From Salvelinus alpinus (lineage: Eukaryota > Chordata > Actinopteri > Salmoniformes > Salmonidae), in contig NC_092091.1 of the NCBI RefSeq assembly GCF_045679555.1, forward strand, positions 68,227,241 to 68,291,240: 64,000 nucleotides of DNA. Reading direction: 5' to 3'. Shown here in pieces: positions 50,401 through 62,053 of the stretch. The notes beneath the pieces were generated by a model, which was not told where the DNA came from, ran no database searches, and saw only the letters and a list, made by a program, of their open reading frames with translations. The position numbers and the translations under genes were made by a program. How positions within the stretch are numbered: position 1 is the stretch's first letter; every line of letters starts with the position of its first letter.

Positions 50401-50760
50401 CTGGGCCGACATCACCCAGCTGGAGAAAAGCGCCACCCTCCTCCTCCCCGATGCAGTCAAGGTGAGCCTTGTAAATGATATCAACTATACTGCATGTTAC
50501 CATCGCTTTAACGTCTCTTTTGTCCATCCACACACCCCTCTAACCTTCATTCATGCTTCCATTCCTCGGGCCAAGGTGAGCACTCGGGTGACTGAGCACG
50601 TCTTCTCGGTCTTCCTCAACATCAACGAGACCTTCAAGCTGATGGAGCAGCTGGCCAACATCGCCATGAGACAGCTCCTTGACAACAAGGGCTTTGAGCA
50701 GGACCGCTCTCTGCCCAAACTCAAGAGGAAGACACCCAAAAAGGTGTCTGCCCTCAAGAG
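38313..50760 (+). CDS. tbc1d9: TBC1D9, GRAM/TBC Rab-GAP family protein (exons 1-6 of a split gene)
   Basis: Gene-level entry; exons 38313-38433, 46021-46131, 49179-49297, 49885-50113, 50385-50461 and 50576-50760. Joined in frame they encode about 280 residues: [40 protein letters not shown], a helical [19 protein letters not shown], and the first GRAM domain ([20 protein letters not shown] to [14 protein letters not shown]), then VSALKR. TBC1D9 family members are membrane-associated and carry two GRAM domains, a TBC Rab-GAP domain and an EF-hand. The second GRAM, TBC and EF-hand exons are absent because a minisatellite and gap follow. Intron ends are GT/AG and phases agree. Confidence 0.94.
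38803..38998 (-). mobile_element. tRNA-derived SINE (salmonid type), full length
   Basis: On the minus strand: head AGCTCCCGAGTGGCACAGCG with box B-like TTCGATCCC, body CAATTGGCCCAGCGTCATCC and GGGAGGGTTTGGCCATCATT, and 3' end GAATTTGTTATTAACTGACA then GCCTAGTTAAATAAA. The 3' end is shared with the HpaI-type element at 48640. Confidence 0.88.
39791..39882. mobile_element. Palindromic MITE (TAGTGCACTA type)
   Basis: AATGGTGCACTATTTCCTAT, GTAGTGCACTACTTTTGACC and the inverted GGTCAAAGGTAGTGCATTAT. Same family as 8714-8816, more diverged. Confidence 0.78.
41004..41136 (-). mobile_element. tRNA-derived SINE, head portion
   Basis: On the minus strand: GGTAGCCTAGTGGTTAGAGC (box A), GTCGCTAGTTCTAACTCCCG (altered box B) and GCCCTTGAGCAAAGCACTTA. 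The 3' tail is missing. Confidence 0.82.
45387..45505. mobile_element. Palindromic MITE (CTCAGAGTAGGAGTGCTGA type)
   Basis: Left arm TCTCAGAGTAGGAGTGCTGA and right arm TCAGCACTCCTACTCTGAGA are exact inverted 20-mers. GATCTAAGATCAG and CGATCTGA patches lie inside. Confidence 0.88.
46021..46131 (+). CDS. tbc1d9: tbc1d9 exon 2
   Basis: Acceptor CACCGCAG|GTCTG; encodes [20 protein letters not shown] then [16 protein letters not shown]. Donor CATG|GTGTGT, phase 1. 111 nt. It lies in no long ORF and was found by its protein similarity and splice sites. Confidence 0.93.
47895..48525 (-). mobile_element. L2 LINE 3' fragment, antisense to tbc1d9
   Basis: Minus-strand frames read [16 protein letters not shown] (48518 downward) and, shifted, [20 protein letters not shown] then [13 protein letters not shown], the C-terminal region of L2. 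The 3' end, at lower coordinates, is GTGCTATATAAATAAAGTTT, the typical L2 tail. Frameshifts make it inactive. Confidence 0.88.
48640..48808 (+). mobile_element. HpaI-type salmonid SINE
   Basis: Head TAGCCTAGTGGTTAGAGCGT, box B-like GATTGAATCCCC, body ATCTGTTGTTCTGCCCCTGA and CCACTGTTGCTAGGCCGTCA, tail AATTTGTTCTTAACTGACTT then GCCTGGTTAAAAAAAA. This is a well-known salmonid SINE and the best taxonomic marker here. Confidence 0.9.
49179..49297 (+). CDS. tbc1d9: tbc1d9 exon 3
   Basis: Acceptor TTCCATAG|GGTGC; encodes [20 protein letters not shown] then [19 protein letters not shown]. Donor CAG|GTACTG, phase 0. 119 nt. Confidence 0.95.
49885..50113 (+). CDS. tbc1d9: tbc1d9 exon 4 (first GRAM domain, start)
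   Basis: Acceptor GCCCCAG|GGTATT; encodes [20 protein letters not shown], then [20 protein letters not shown] and [20 protein letters not shown]. The GRAM domain begins near FGMP. Donor GAAG|GTAGGG, phase 1. 229 nt. Confidence 0.96.
50385..50461 (+). CDS. tbc1d9: tbc1d9 exon 5 (GRAM domain)
   Basis: Acceptor CCCCTCAG|CCAAG; encodes [20 protein letters not shown] then PDAVK. Donor AAG|GTGAGC, phase 0. 77 nt. Confidence 0.95.
50576..50760 (+). CDS. tbc1d9: tbc1d9 exon 6
   Basis: Acceptor GGGCCAAG|GTGAGC; encodes [40 protein letters not shown] and [16 protein letters not shown] then VSALKR. Donor AGAG|GTGAGG, phase 2. 185 nt. It is the last tbc1d9 exon present. Confidence 0.95.
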
Positions 50761-51370
50761 GTGAGGTTTGATGGAGGGGGTTCTGGGGAGGTTCTGGGAA
50801 GGTTTGGTGAGGCTGGATGTTGTAGTTGAGAGATTTTTGTTGATCTCCCCTCAATAGGTTCGGTTGATAGTTGAGGAGGATTGGTTTCTGGGGAGATGCA
50901 GTAAGTTTAGTCATGATGTAGTCATTTATAATGCTGCACAACATTCTTTGCTGCGGGTGACCTATAACCATTCACAACCATTCCATGTGGTTGCATGGCG
51001 TTGTAAGTTTTACACAGTTTAATAAACAATATACCAAGACTTAACTCAATGACTACATAAGACCACCAACAAACAACTAAAATGACTTCAGAGGAAAGAA
51101 ATGTATAGTCTTGTTCCAACATGCCTGAAGGAAAAGCAGCTGAGGAGGTGTTAGTAGTATATTAAAACGGGCTTCCTTTCTAGTAGTTTGGCTCACAGCC
51201 ACTTTTGCATTCTTTAAATCTACAGCACGACTTTGTCATAATCCTTTTAGGTACAGCTCAACTTTTACTGGCGCTATTAACTTTGAACACCCAAGCTTGC
51301 GTCATTGGCCCAAGACTTTCAAATGTATTACCCTCAAGACAGATTCCAACTTTCTAACCACTACCCATAC
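50761..51370 (+). other. Start of tbc1d9 intron 6
   Basis: Begins with the donor GTGAGG after exon 6. No coding region seen. The stretch leads into the 35-bp minisatellite. Confidence 0.7.
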
Positions 51371-54300
51371 TGTTGCCCCATCTAGATGTCTATTGTAGTA
51401 GTAACTGTTGCCCCATCTAGATGTCTATTGTAGTAGTAACTGTTGCCCCATCTAGATGTCTATTGTAGTAGTAACCGTTGCCCCATCTAGATGTCTATTG
51501 TAGTAGTAACCGTTGCCCCATCTAGATGTCTATTGTAGTAGTAACCGTTGCCCCATCTAGATGTCTATTGTAGTAGTAACTGTTGCCCCATCTAGATGTC
51601 TATTGTAGTAGTAACTGTTGCCCCATCTAGATGTCTATTGTAGTAGTAACTGTTGCCCCATCTAGATGTCTATTGTAGTAGTAACTGTTGCCCCATCTAG
51701 ATGTCTATTGTAGTAGCAGCTGTTGCCCCATCTAGATGTCTATTGTAGTAGTAACTGTTGCCCCATCTAGATGTCTATTGTAGTAGCAACTGTTGCCCCA
51801 TCTAGATGTCTATTGTAGTAGTAACTGTTGCCCCATCTAGATGTCTATTGTAGTAGTAACTGTTGCCCTATATAGATGTCTATTGTAGTAGTAACTGTTG
51901 CCCTATATAGATGTCTATTGTAGTAGCAGCTGTTGCCCCATCTAGATGTCTATTGTAGTAGTAACTGTTGCCCCATCTAGATGTCTATTGTAGTAGTAAC
52001 TGTTGCCCCATCTAGATGTCTATTGTAGTAGTAACTGTTGCCCCGTCTAGATGTCTATTGTAGTAGTAACTGTTGCCCCATCTAGATGTCTATTGTAGTA
52101 GTAACTGTTGCCCCATCTAGATGTCTATTGTAGTAGCAGCTGTTGCCCTATATAGATGTCTATTGTAGTAGTAACTGTTGCCCTATATAGATGTCTATTG
52201 TAGTAGTAACTGTTGCCCTATATAGATGTCTATTGTAGTAGCAGCTGTTGCCCTATATAGATGTCTATTGTAGTAGCAGCTGTTGCCCTATATAGATGTC
52301 TATTGTAGTAGTAACTGTTGCCCTATATAGATGTCTATTGTAGTAGTAACTGTTGCCCTATATAGATGTCTATTGTAGTAGCAACTGTTGCCCTATATAG
52401 ATGTCTATTGTAGTAGTAACTGTTGCCCTATATAGATGTCTATTGTAGTAGTAACTGTTGCCCTATATAGATGTCTATTGTAGTAGTAACTGTTGCCCCA
52501 TCTAGATGTCTATTGTAGTAGCAACTGTTGCCCCATCTAGATGTCTATTCTAGTAGCAACTGTTGCCCCATCTAGATGTATATTGTAGTAGTAACTGTTG
52601 CCCCATCTAGATGTCTATTGTAGTAGTAACTGTTGCCCCAGCTAGATGTCTATTGTAGTAGTAACTGTTGCCCCATCTAGATGTCTATTGTAGTAGTAAC
52701 TGTTGCCCCATCTAGATGTCTATTGTAGTAGTAACTGTTGCCCCATCTAGATGTCTATTGTAGTAGTAACTGTTGCCCCATCTAGATGTCTATTGTAGTA
52801 GTAACTGTTGCCCCATCTAGATGTATATTGTAGTAGTAACTGTTGCCCTATATAGATGTCTATTGTAGTAGCAGCTGTTGCCCCATCTAGATGTCTATTG
52901 TAGTAGTAACTGTTGCCCCATCTAGATGTCTATTGTAGTAGCAACTGTTGCCCCATCTAGATGTCTATTGTAGTAGTAACTGTTGCCCCATCTAGATGTC
53001 TATTGTAGTAGTAACTGTTGCCCCATCTAGATGTCTATTATAGTAGTAACTGTTGCCCCATCTAGATGTCTATTGTAGTAGTAACTGTTGCCCCATCTAG
53101 ATGTCTATTGTAGTAGTAACTGTTGCCCCATCTAGATGTCTATTCTAGTAGTAACTGTTGCCCTATATAGATGTCTATTGTAGTAGTAACTGTTGCCCTA
53201 TATAGATGTCTATTGTAGTAGTAACTGTTGCCCCATCTAGATGTCTATTGTAGTAGGAACTGTTGCCCCATCTAGATGTCTATTGTAGTAGGAACTGTTG
53301 CCCCAGCTAGATGTCTATTGTAGTAGTAACTGTTGCCCCAGCTAGATGTCTATTGTAGTAGTAACTGTTGCCCCAGCTAGATGTCTATTGTAGTAGTAAC
53401 TGTTGCCCCGTCTAGATGTCTATTGTAGTAGTAACTGTTGCCCCGTCTAGATGTCTATTGTAGTAGTAACTGTTGCCCCGTCTAGATGTCTATTGTAGTA
53501 GTAACTGTTGCCCCATCTAGATGTCTATTGTAGTAGTAACTGTTGCCCCATCTAGATGTCTATTGTAGTAGTAACTGTTGCCCCATCTAGATGTATATTG
53601 TAGTAGTAACTGTTGCCCCATCTAGATGTATATTGTAGTAGTAACTGTTGCCCCATCTAGATGTCTATTGTAGTAGTAACTGTTGCCCCAGCTAGATGTC
53701 TATTGTAGTAGTAACTGTTGCCCCGTCTAGATGTCTATTGTAGTAGTAACTGTTGCCCCGTCTAGATGTCTATTGTAGTAGCAGCTGTTGCCCCGTCTAG
53801 ATGTCTATTGTAGTAGTAACTGTTGCCCCGTCTAGATGTCTATTGTAGTAGTAACTGTTGCCCCATCTAGATGTATATTGTAGTAGTAACTGTTGCCCCA
53901 TCTAGATGTCTATTGTAGTAGTAACTGTTGACCCATCTAGATGTCTATTGTAGTAGTAACTGTTGCCCCATCTAGATGTCTATTGTAGTAGTAACTGTTG
54001 CCCCATCTAGATGTCTATTGTAGTAGTAACTGTTGCCCCATCTAGATGTCTATTGTAGTAGTAACTGTTGCCCCGTCTAGATGTCTATTGTAGTAGTAAC
54101 TGTTGCCCCATCTAGATGTCTATTGTAGTAGTAACTGTTGCCCCATCTAGATGTCTATTGATAGTAGTAACTGTTGCCCTCATCATAGATGTCATATTGT
54201 AGTAGTAACTGTTGCCCCATCTAGATGTCTATTGTAGTAGTAACTGTTGCCCCATCTAGATGTCTATTGTAGTAGTAACTGTTGCCCCATCTAGATGTCT

Positions 54301-55770
54301 ATTGTAGTAGTAACTGTTGCCCCATCTAGATGTCTATTGTAGTAGTAACTGTTGCCCCGTCTAGATGTCTATTGTAGTAGGAACTGTTGCCCCATCTAGA
54401 TGTCTATTATAGTAGTAACTGTTGCCCTATATAGATGTATATTGTAGTAGTAACTGTTGCCCCATCTAGATGTCTATTGTAGTAGTAACTGTTGCCCCAT
54501 CTAGATGTCTATTGTAGTAGTAACTGTTGCCCCGTCTAGATGTCTATTGTAGTAGTGAACTGTTGACCCCATCTAGATGTCTATTGTAGTAGGAACTGTT
54601 GCCCCATCTAGATGTCTATTGTAGTAGTAACTGTTGCCCCATCTAGATGTCTATTGTAGTAGTAACTGTTGCCCCATCTAGATGTCTATTGTAGTAGTAA
54701 CTGTTGCCCCATCTAGATGTCTATTGTAGTAGTAACTGTTGCCCCATCTAGATGTCTATTGTAGTAGTAACTGTTGCCCCATCTAGATGTCTATTGTAGT
54801 AGTAACTGTTGCCCCATCTAGATGTCTATTGTAGTAGCAACTGTTGCCCCATCTAGATGTCTATTGTAGTAGTAACTGTTGCCCCATCTAGATGTCTATT
54901 GTAGTAGTAACTGTTGCCCCATCAGATGTCTATTTAGTAGACTGTTGCCCCATCAGATGTCTATTGTAGTAGTAACTGTTGCCCCATCTAGATGTCTATT
55001 GTAGTAGTAACTGTTGCCCCATCCAGATGTCTATTGTAGTAGCAACTGTTGCCCCATCTAGATGTCTATTGTAGTAGTAACTGTTGCCCCATCTAGATGT
55101 CTATTGTAGTAGTAACTGTTGCCCCATCTAGATGTCTATTGGTAGTAGGCTAGACTGTTGACCCCATCTAGATGTCTATTGTAGTAGTAACTGTTGCCCT
55201 ATATAGATGTCTATTGTAGTAGTAACTGTTGCCCCATCTAGATGTCTATTGTAGTAGTAACTGTTGCCCCATCTAGATGTCTATTGTAGTAGTAACTGTT
55301 GCCCCATCTAGATGTCTATTGTAGTAGTAACTGTTGCCCCATCTAGATGTCTATTGTAGTAGTAACTGTTGCCCCATCTAGATGTCATATTGTAGTAGTA
55401 ACTGTTGCCCCATCTAGATGTCTATTGTAGTAGTAACTGTTGACCCATCTAGATGTCTATTGTAGTAGTAACTGTTGCCCCATCTAGATGTCTATTGTAG
55501 TAGTAACTGTTGCCCCATCTAGATGTCTATTGTAGTAGTAACTGTTGCCCCATCTAGATGTCTATTGTAGTAGTAACTGTTGCCCCATCTAGATGTCTAT
55601 TGTAGTAGTAACTGTTGCCCCATCTAGATGTCTATTGTAGTAGTAACTGTTGCCCCATCCAGATGTCTATTGTAGTAGTAACTGTTGCCCCATCTAGATG
55701 TCTATTGTAGTAGTAACTGTTGCCCCATCCAGATGTCTATTGTAGTAGTAACTGTTGCCCCATCTAGATG
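51371..55770. repeat. 35-bp minisatellite, about 125 copies, ending at the gap
   Basis: Unit TGTTGCCCCATCTAGATGTC followed by TATTGTAGTAGTAAC, period exactly 35 over most of the array. Recurrent variants are CCCTATATAG, CCCCGTCTAG, CCCCAGCTAG and a GTAGCAGC/GTAGCAAC end. Variants occur in blocks, e.g. TATATAG mainly at 51866-51910 and 52146-52480, and CCCCAGCTAG then CCCCGTCTAG at 53300-53510. From about 54160 short indels disturb the period. The true length is unknown because the array runs into N. Confidence 0.97.
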
Positions 55771-55870
55771 NNNNNNNNNNNNNNNNNNNNNNNNNNNNNN
55801 NNNNNNNNNNNNNNNNNNNNNNNNNNNNNNNNNNNNNNNNNNNNNNNNNNNNNNNNNNNNNNNNNNNNNN
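55771..55870. other. Assembly gap, 100 N
   Basis: Exactly 100 N, the usual placeholder for a gap of unknown size. The minisatellite ends in it on the left; on the right begins a copy of 12423 onward. Confidence 0.99.
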
Positions 55871-56595
55871 ACATGTTTGTCCTCTACAAATAGAAGACAA
55901 ATTGTGCAAGATACTTTTATGTCCGTTATAGATTATGGGGATATTATCTACATGCATGCTACGGCATCAACACTTAAATCGCTGGATGCTACTTATCATT
56001 GCACACTTAGGTTTATTGCAGGTGCTAGCTACAGAACTCACCACTGTGTTTTATATCAAAATGTGGGTTGGACTTCGCTGTCCATGAGACGAGAACAACA
56101 TGCTCTCGTGTTTGTCTATAAGCACTTCTGAATAAACTACCTTATTTATCATCACTCATCAATATTAGAGTTATAATTCCTAAAACCAGGTCTCAACATG
56201 GATTACACTTGAGGCCCCTGCGATCTCCACAGAGTTGGGTATGGCTGCCTTTTCCTGTTACGCTCCTTGCCTATGGAATAGCCGGCAGACTAAACTTAAA
56301 CTTGAGACTCTTGTCTCCCTTGCCCATTTGAAATATATATTGGAGGATTTTTATTTTTGTATTGCTTGTAACTGTTTCGGGTAATGCAAGTTCTTGTGCT
56401 GTTAGGGGAATAACCTGTGTAAATGTAATAATCTGCTGCTGTATTTTTTTGTGTTATCTGTGATCGTTTTGTTTGTCTTGTGTAGTTTCTTAATCATTGT
56501 ACCTAAACTGTATGTGTAACATGTATACGCAGGGCCCAGCTGTAAAAGAGACCTTGCTCTCAGTCTGTGTTCCTTGTTGAAATAAAGGTATAATA
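55871..56595 (+). pseudogene. LINE (L2-like) C-terminal fragment, second copy
   Basis: Same sequence as 12423-13147: NRRQIVQDTFMSVIDYGDII to KHF and then the 3' end. It starts abruptly at the gap, 15 bases inside the point where the hAT element ends in the first copy. Confidence 0.85.
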
Positions 56596-56649
56596 ATGTG
56601 TGTGTGTGTGTGTGTGTGTGCAGGTGCACAGGTGTGTGTCTATACTCAC

Positions 56650-56875
56650 TGCTGGCGATGTGTCGGCTGTCCCCGGCCTGTGGTAGTGTCTCGTGGGCGT
56701 CGTGGTAGACCTGAGGCAGCCCTATCGTCCTGTTCATGTCCATTGTGTCCAGCACCACCGAGCTCTCCTCCCCGTTCACCGTGATGTCACGGACCCCTGT
56801 GATGGGGTTGGTGGGCGGGCCTCCCACTGACATCTCATAGTCTGGCGGAATGTCATCCCCACAGTCAAAGTTGGG
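56650..56875 (-). CDS. rnf150: rnf150 exon 6, second copy
   Basis: Same exon as 13198-13423, with intact TTTCAG acceptor and GTGAGT donor. It follows a TG repeat 4 bp longer than in the first copy. Confidence 0.88.
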
Positions 56876-56999
56876 CTGAAATCAATCAATCAAATATAAA
56901 CAACAACAACAAAAAACTTTCCAAAAATAAAATCTCTTCAGGATCAGGGTTGGGAATGAAAGAGAGATGGATAGATTTTGAAAGACAGAAACTCCTTAC

Positions 57000-57096
57000 T
57001 GGTATTCCCAGCGCTTTGAGGATGTTCATTTTACACATGGGACAGGTCCGGTGGTCCAGAAGCCAGGGGTCCACACAGCTTTTATGGAAGATGTGC
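57000..57096 (-). CDS. rnf150: rnf150 exon 5, second copy
   Basis: Same as 13548-13644: [20 protein letters not shown] and on to GIP, splice sites intact. Confidence 0.93.
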
Positions 57097-57361
57097 CTGA
57101 GGACAGAGTCACACACACGAACACGCATAGCATTGATGATGTCATCCATAGTAACAGTCTCCTTGGTAACATAGCATCACTCACCATGCTCTACATATGC
57201 TCGCAGGTACAGAACAGAATATTATTGTAGCATATTAATGACTACCAATCATTAGCAATAGACCTACTGCAACACATGATCTATCGGAGACAATGATAGT
57301 AATGGGTGTCAATGTGTCTGCTCTCTCTAGTTACACTGAAAAATGGGAGAGGCTGTCGTAC

Positions 57362-57444
57362 CTGCACGGCAATATCCTAACAACATCATTCGCTTTATAG
57401 ACCTCGATGCACACAGCACAGTTGTCAAAGTCAGACTCCGTTTC
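57362..57444 (-). CDS. rnf150: rnf150 exon 4, second copy
   Basis: Same as 13910-13992, carrying the CAVC ligands of the RING-H2; splice sites intact. Confidence 0.92.
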
Positions 57445-57901
57445 CTAGAACACCAAACACACAGGAGACATTTGGTTGGTTGTCTAGTCTCGTTTTAATT
57501 TCCTGGAAGGTGAATAAAGCGGAGCGGATCAAAAGCCATGCAGCGTGTATAATTAATTAAAATTATAACACACACACACACACACACAGAAAATAAAAAT
57601 GAGTCAGTCATTATCATTGGGCTGATGGAAGTTCATTATCAAATGCTGCGCTTAGCAGGAGCGTGGGGAAACGGTTCGCTTCGGTTTAAAACCCTACAAT
57701 CAAGGTCATATCCCTGCTACTTAAATAGGTGGTTTTGGAAACACTTTACTTGAAGAGGGTCTATACATAAGGCATTCATAACACCTTCATGAAACCAGTC
57801 ATGAAACCTTTACGAGTGTGGCAGTATCATTCATAACAACCTTCGTAACACATTTATCCAACATCATAGAAGAGGTTAGTAAAGCATCCAGCCAGGTCTA
57901 C

Positions 57902-57973
57902 CTTGTCTCCTTTCCTGATGGTTCGTACTTGGAGCTTACTGATGGCCTTCTTGGCTGCGTCTCCGAGACGTCT
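57902..57973 (-). CDS. rnf150: rnf150 exon 3, second copy
   Basis: Same as 14448-14519. One substitution lies 14 bases beyond the donor in the intron (57888), none in the exon by eye. Confidence 0.92.
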
Positions 57974-58700
57974 CTGCTCATAGAAGATCAAAGAACAACA
58001 AAGAAGGTGGGGGAAAGATAAGCAACCCAACCTGGCAACCCAAAAGAGAGAAAAGAATGTCTGGAATTTCCTATATATCCAATAACCACTGACAAGACAA
58101 GGAATGGACACGTTTCAAGGTTAGAGAAAGGGCGTGAGATCCACTGTCCCCATCTGAACCAAGGTGGACCATATTACTGGTTAATAGATCTGAAGGAGCC
58201 GTTCTGAGAGGCTGTGTAATGTTTTAACACGGCAGGATGAACAGTCGCTTAGTGATGTTGACATAGCAGCGTCTCTGAGCTGACAGTTAACCACTTGTTG
58301 CAGACCAGAGGAGAAAACACAGGCCGAGTCAGGTCATTGAGTTGTGCAAGGTATAAAAAAGGGAAAGAGAGAGAAAAAGAGAGGGAGGGAGAGATAGAGA
58401 GCTAAATGCATGAGGGAGGGAGGGAGAGATTGAGTGGATAATAGATAAATACTAAGAGACATTGAGAGAAAGGTAGGCTGCTAACCCTCGCTATCTAGGT
58501 CTAGTCTCACTGTGGAAAAGAACTGCATCAGACCAGGCCACTGCCCACAGCTGCTCTCAATCAATCATCAAGGAAAGTCATTGTGACATCAACAGAGAAC
58601 AGATTTGTGGTTTCAGGCCTGGCAAGTTCTTGTCACCATGGTGCCCATTCCCCTTGACAACCCATGTGGTTGTCTGTAACATTTGTGTCAACATTGGACA

Positions 58701-58943
58701 ATCTTAGAAAAAAGATTTCCAAAAAGTTTATTCAGCTGTCCCCATAGGAAAACCCTTTGAAGAACCCTTTTTGGTTCTATGTAGAACCCTCTGTAGAAAG
58801 GGTTCCACATGCAACCCAAAAGGATTTTACCTGGAACCAAAATAATTCTCCCTGCAACCAAAAAGGGTTCTTCAAAGGGTTCTCATATGGGGACAGCCGA
58901 AGAACCCTTTAAGGTTCTAGATAGCACCTTTTTTTCTAAGAGT
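58701..58943. mobile_element. Palindromic MITE (GAACCCTTT type), second copy
   Basis: Same element as 15247-15489. Confidence 0.8.
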
Positions 58944-59202
58944 GTGGGCCACGGTGTGTGCATTGACTACACGGTCCAACAGGACTACACGGTTGACGGT
59001 CCAACAGGTTTCCGCTAGCAAACCCAGCTGTCGCGCAATTTTTAATTTTGGCCTTCATTTCTGGAAGGAAAAGGCAGGGAAATGTTTGGAGAAGACGAAT
59101 CACCTCAGAGAAAAGCAACTGCTCTACATATAGATATAGAAAAAGTATGTTCATACTGTGGTAAAACTGCTAGTTTCCGCTGTCATTACGGTCATACCGT
59201 AC

Positions 59203-59259
59203 CTGGTTGCGGTCACGAGCGTTGGCATATCTGAACCGCTGTATATAGTAGAAGACAAC
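59203..59259 (-). other. Partial duplicate of rnf150 exon 2 end, second copy
   Basis: Same 57-nt in-phase segment as 15749-15805, with the same splice-like borders. Confidence 0.55.
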
Positions 59260-59486
59260 CTGTGTGTGATCAGAGACAACACACTGAAATACAGTAGGAT
59301 GACTTTACCAACCATGTCTTTGGTTGTCTTACCAACCATGTCTTATAATCCCTTCAGATGGTTAGTTAAAACGCTACACTCACTACGTGCCTCACATTGA
59401 TCCGGTACCCGCTGTATATAGCCTCGTTATTGTTATTTGGGGTGTTATTTGGGGGGGGGGTACTGTGTCTGTACAGTGAACCGTAC

Positions 59487-59737
59487 CTGATTGCGGTCGC
59501 GAGCGTTGGCGTATCTGAACCGCTGTATGTAGTAGAAGATGAGCCATGCCAGGGAGATGATCATCAGGACGATGAAGGAGATGGAGACGAACACCACCGA
59601 CGTTCTGCTCACATACTTCTGAAGGTTCCTCGTTCCTATGGTGATGTGCACGGTCACCGTGACGTTGCGTTCTAGTAGAGCGGCGATCTCCCGACCCTTG
59701 GGTTCCGGAATCATGATCGCCACGATATCCCCCGTAC
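59487..59737 (-). CDS. rnf150: rnf150 exon 2, second copy
   Basis: Same as 16033-16283: end of PA domain, transmembrane helix and juxtamembrane region. A single A/G difference sits in the G run just downstream (59459). The matching exon 1 would lie beyond the window, if it exists. Confidence 0.93.
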
Positions 59738-62053
59738 CTGTTGGAAGAGGAATTTCCAGGTGAACAAAAAGAAGAGCAGTCGTTGGTAAAGTCAATCAAA
59801 TATCGATTCGGTTTATTAAAAGTTGCAAAAGGGAGACATTTCTAGAACAGAGCAGAGAAAATGTCTAAACGGGCCTCTTGGAGACGGGCACTGTATATTC
59901 TAAATCACACAGCACCAGGCTGGTAGGAAGTCAAGACAAACAGGCTGGGACTTTGTCAGCTGCTACAAAATATATCCAACCAACTATTGTAAATATGTTG
60001 TAGTTCATTGGAAATAAACTTAATAAAGGATCTGTTGAGACAACCTAAACATCCATATGGGACAATATATTATTTTTGTATGGGACAGAGATCTGCAACA
60101 TCTGGCTCTGGGACTGCATGTGGCTCTTTGATTGCTCCTTTGTGGCTTCATTTGATCCCATTCATTTGTATGGGATTTGAAACCTCTCTGTGGAGGTATC
60201 AGACCCCTATTGTGTATCAGGGTTGAGCTAAACTATAAATAACCTGTACTCACAGAACACTGTCTGTAGAACACAGTGAGTAATTAGCATTAGGCTAGCC
60301 TACTGGGAGTTCATTCAGGCAGAGACAGGACGCAGAGCCAACAAAACAAACCCCTGACTCTCCATGTCTGGGTCAGAGCCCTGTGGTCCTGTTAAGAAGG
60401 GAGAAAACGTTACAGATTTAGAACAAATCTGTCGAACAGAAATGATTTGTCAGTCACAGAGTAAGGAATCATATTAGCTCTATTCATTAGCTGACATTTC
60501 TATCAGCAACGTTTTGAACATTTCATGTCACTGGTGTCACAATACCAGACCGCTTTGATAACACAGTCCAATTGACAATTAGGTCAGGCCCAGCTGCCAC
60601 TAAAAAGGTTGGATCGGTAACTCATTTAGGGGTCAAACAAAGTACCACACCCCCCCCAGACACTCTACAAGGGAACATAATTTCATAGCAAAGCCATTAG
60701 TTCACACCACCAGATAGTCAACAGAGTGGAAAATTGTAACCACCAAGGATATTTTAACACTTTCACAACTGAGTCGAAGGTTGTTGAGTTGGATGTTATC
60801 AAGGTCATGGACAACAGAAGTGCCACTTTAACACGTTGTGTTTTAACACTTCAGTTAACTCCTTTCAGAGTTGAAACCAGCAAGTTCTGACAGGGCCTCC
60901 CACCAGACATTATTCTCATCCTCACCTCTCATCTAGCCCCTCTCCCTATGGCCTGTGACCTGACACTTCACACAATCCTCAACCGTCACACCAAAAGATA
61001 CTATAGCTTCGATATCCCCTTTCTTCACACAGAAAATTATAATTACAGTGATAAAATATCCTTCAAGTAGGCTAAGTCCTAAGCTAACCCACTAAATAAC
61101 ACAATCGATTCCCCTCAAGATTTCAAAATGGCCACCATTCACGTTCATAAGAAGCAGGCCAAAAAGCTTCAGCGAGGCAAGACTCCGAGTGCCTTAACTT
61201 GCAGCTACAGTATGTACTGCCTACCTGTCTATCGGACATGGACACACTTTAACCACTGACTGAAGCATTGGGAGGTGAGGTGAGAGTGATAGATAGGAAG
61301 TATAGCCTATCAGAGGTGTCTGAGTGGTTTAAAATCCCAGACAAGAGATTACATTCCATGGACACTCCATCTGCAGCCACACATTGAGGTGGGATGATGT
61401 CTGTGTCGTCAAGGGCCTAAGTGACTCATTAGCCTTTGGAACTCGGTGACATCATTTCCTCTAGGACTCTGCGGCCTTGTTACCGTGGCGTCTGTGCGGA
61501 GCCACAGGAACACAGAAGCCCCAGGGTGCTTCACTCCATCTATCAGTAATTTCTAAAGGAGAGGCTCGTTCACTCTGCCACCACCGCCGCCCGGGCAGCC
61601 CGCCAGCCACAGGGCATTGTGGGATACCCTCGGCACCCGGCGGAGGTCTGAGAGTGGCCAAGGCCATTATATCACCATACCCTGGGGATGGATAGAGAGA
61701 AAGAAAAAAAGAGAGAGGAAAGTTGGCACCTAGCAACACCATATTATCACTGCAGAAGAGACAAAAACAGGTTGGAAAAAGCTGTGACTGAAGAAATAAA
61801 AGTAGCTGAAAAACTTTTTGCCCAAGACAGACACAAAGCAAGCAGCAAGGCATTCAAAAATGGATGACTCAGTCAACCCACTCACTAATGAATTCCGGAT
61901 TAGAAAAGGAACATTGGACTTTACTCCAGAGACTGAAATATATTCACTAACAAATGCAGATTTAAAACCGCCAAAAGATTAGCATACGACACAGTGGGCG
62001 CGTCCATAAGGCTAGGAGCTAAGCTTCCCCTAAAGTAAATTGGCAAAATTATA

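Noticed and set aside
51371-55770. Regular 35-bp repeats resembling a CRISPR array
   Set aside because: The whole 35-bp unit is repeated with no unique spacers, in a vertebrate genome. It is a minisatellite.
55685-56131. 148-residue ORF across the N gap
   Set aside because: It joins minisatellite, N placeholders and a LINE fragment; only the right part is a real LINE remnant.
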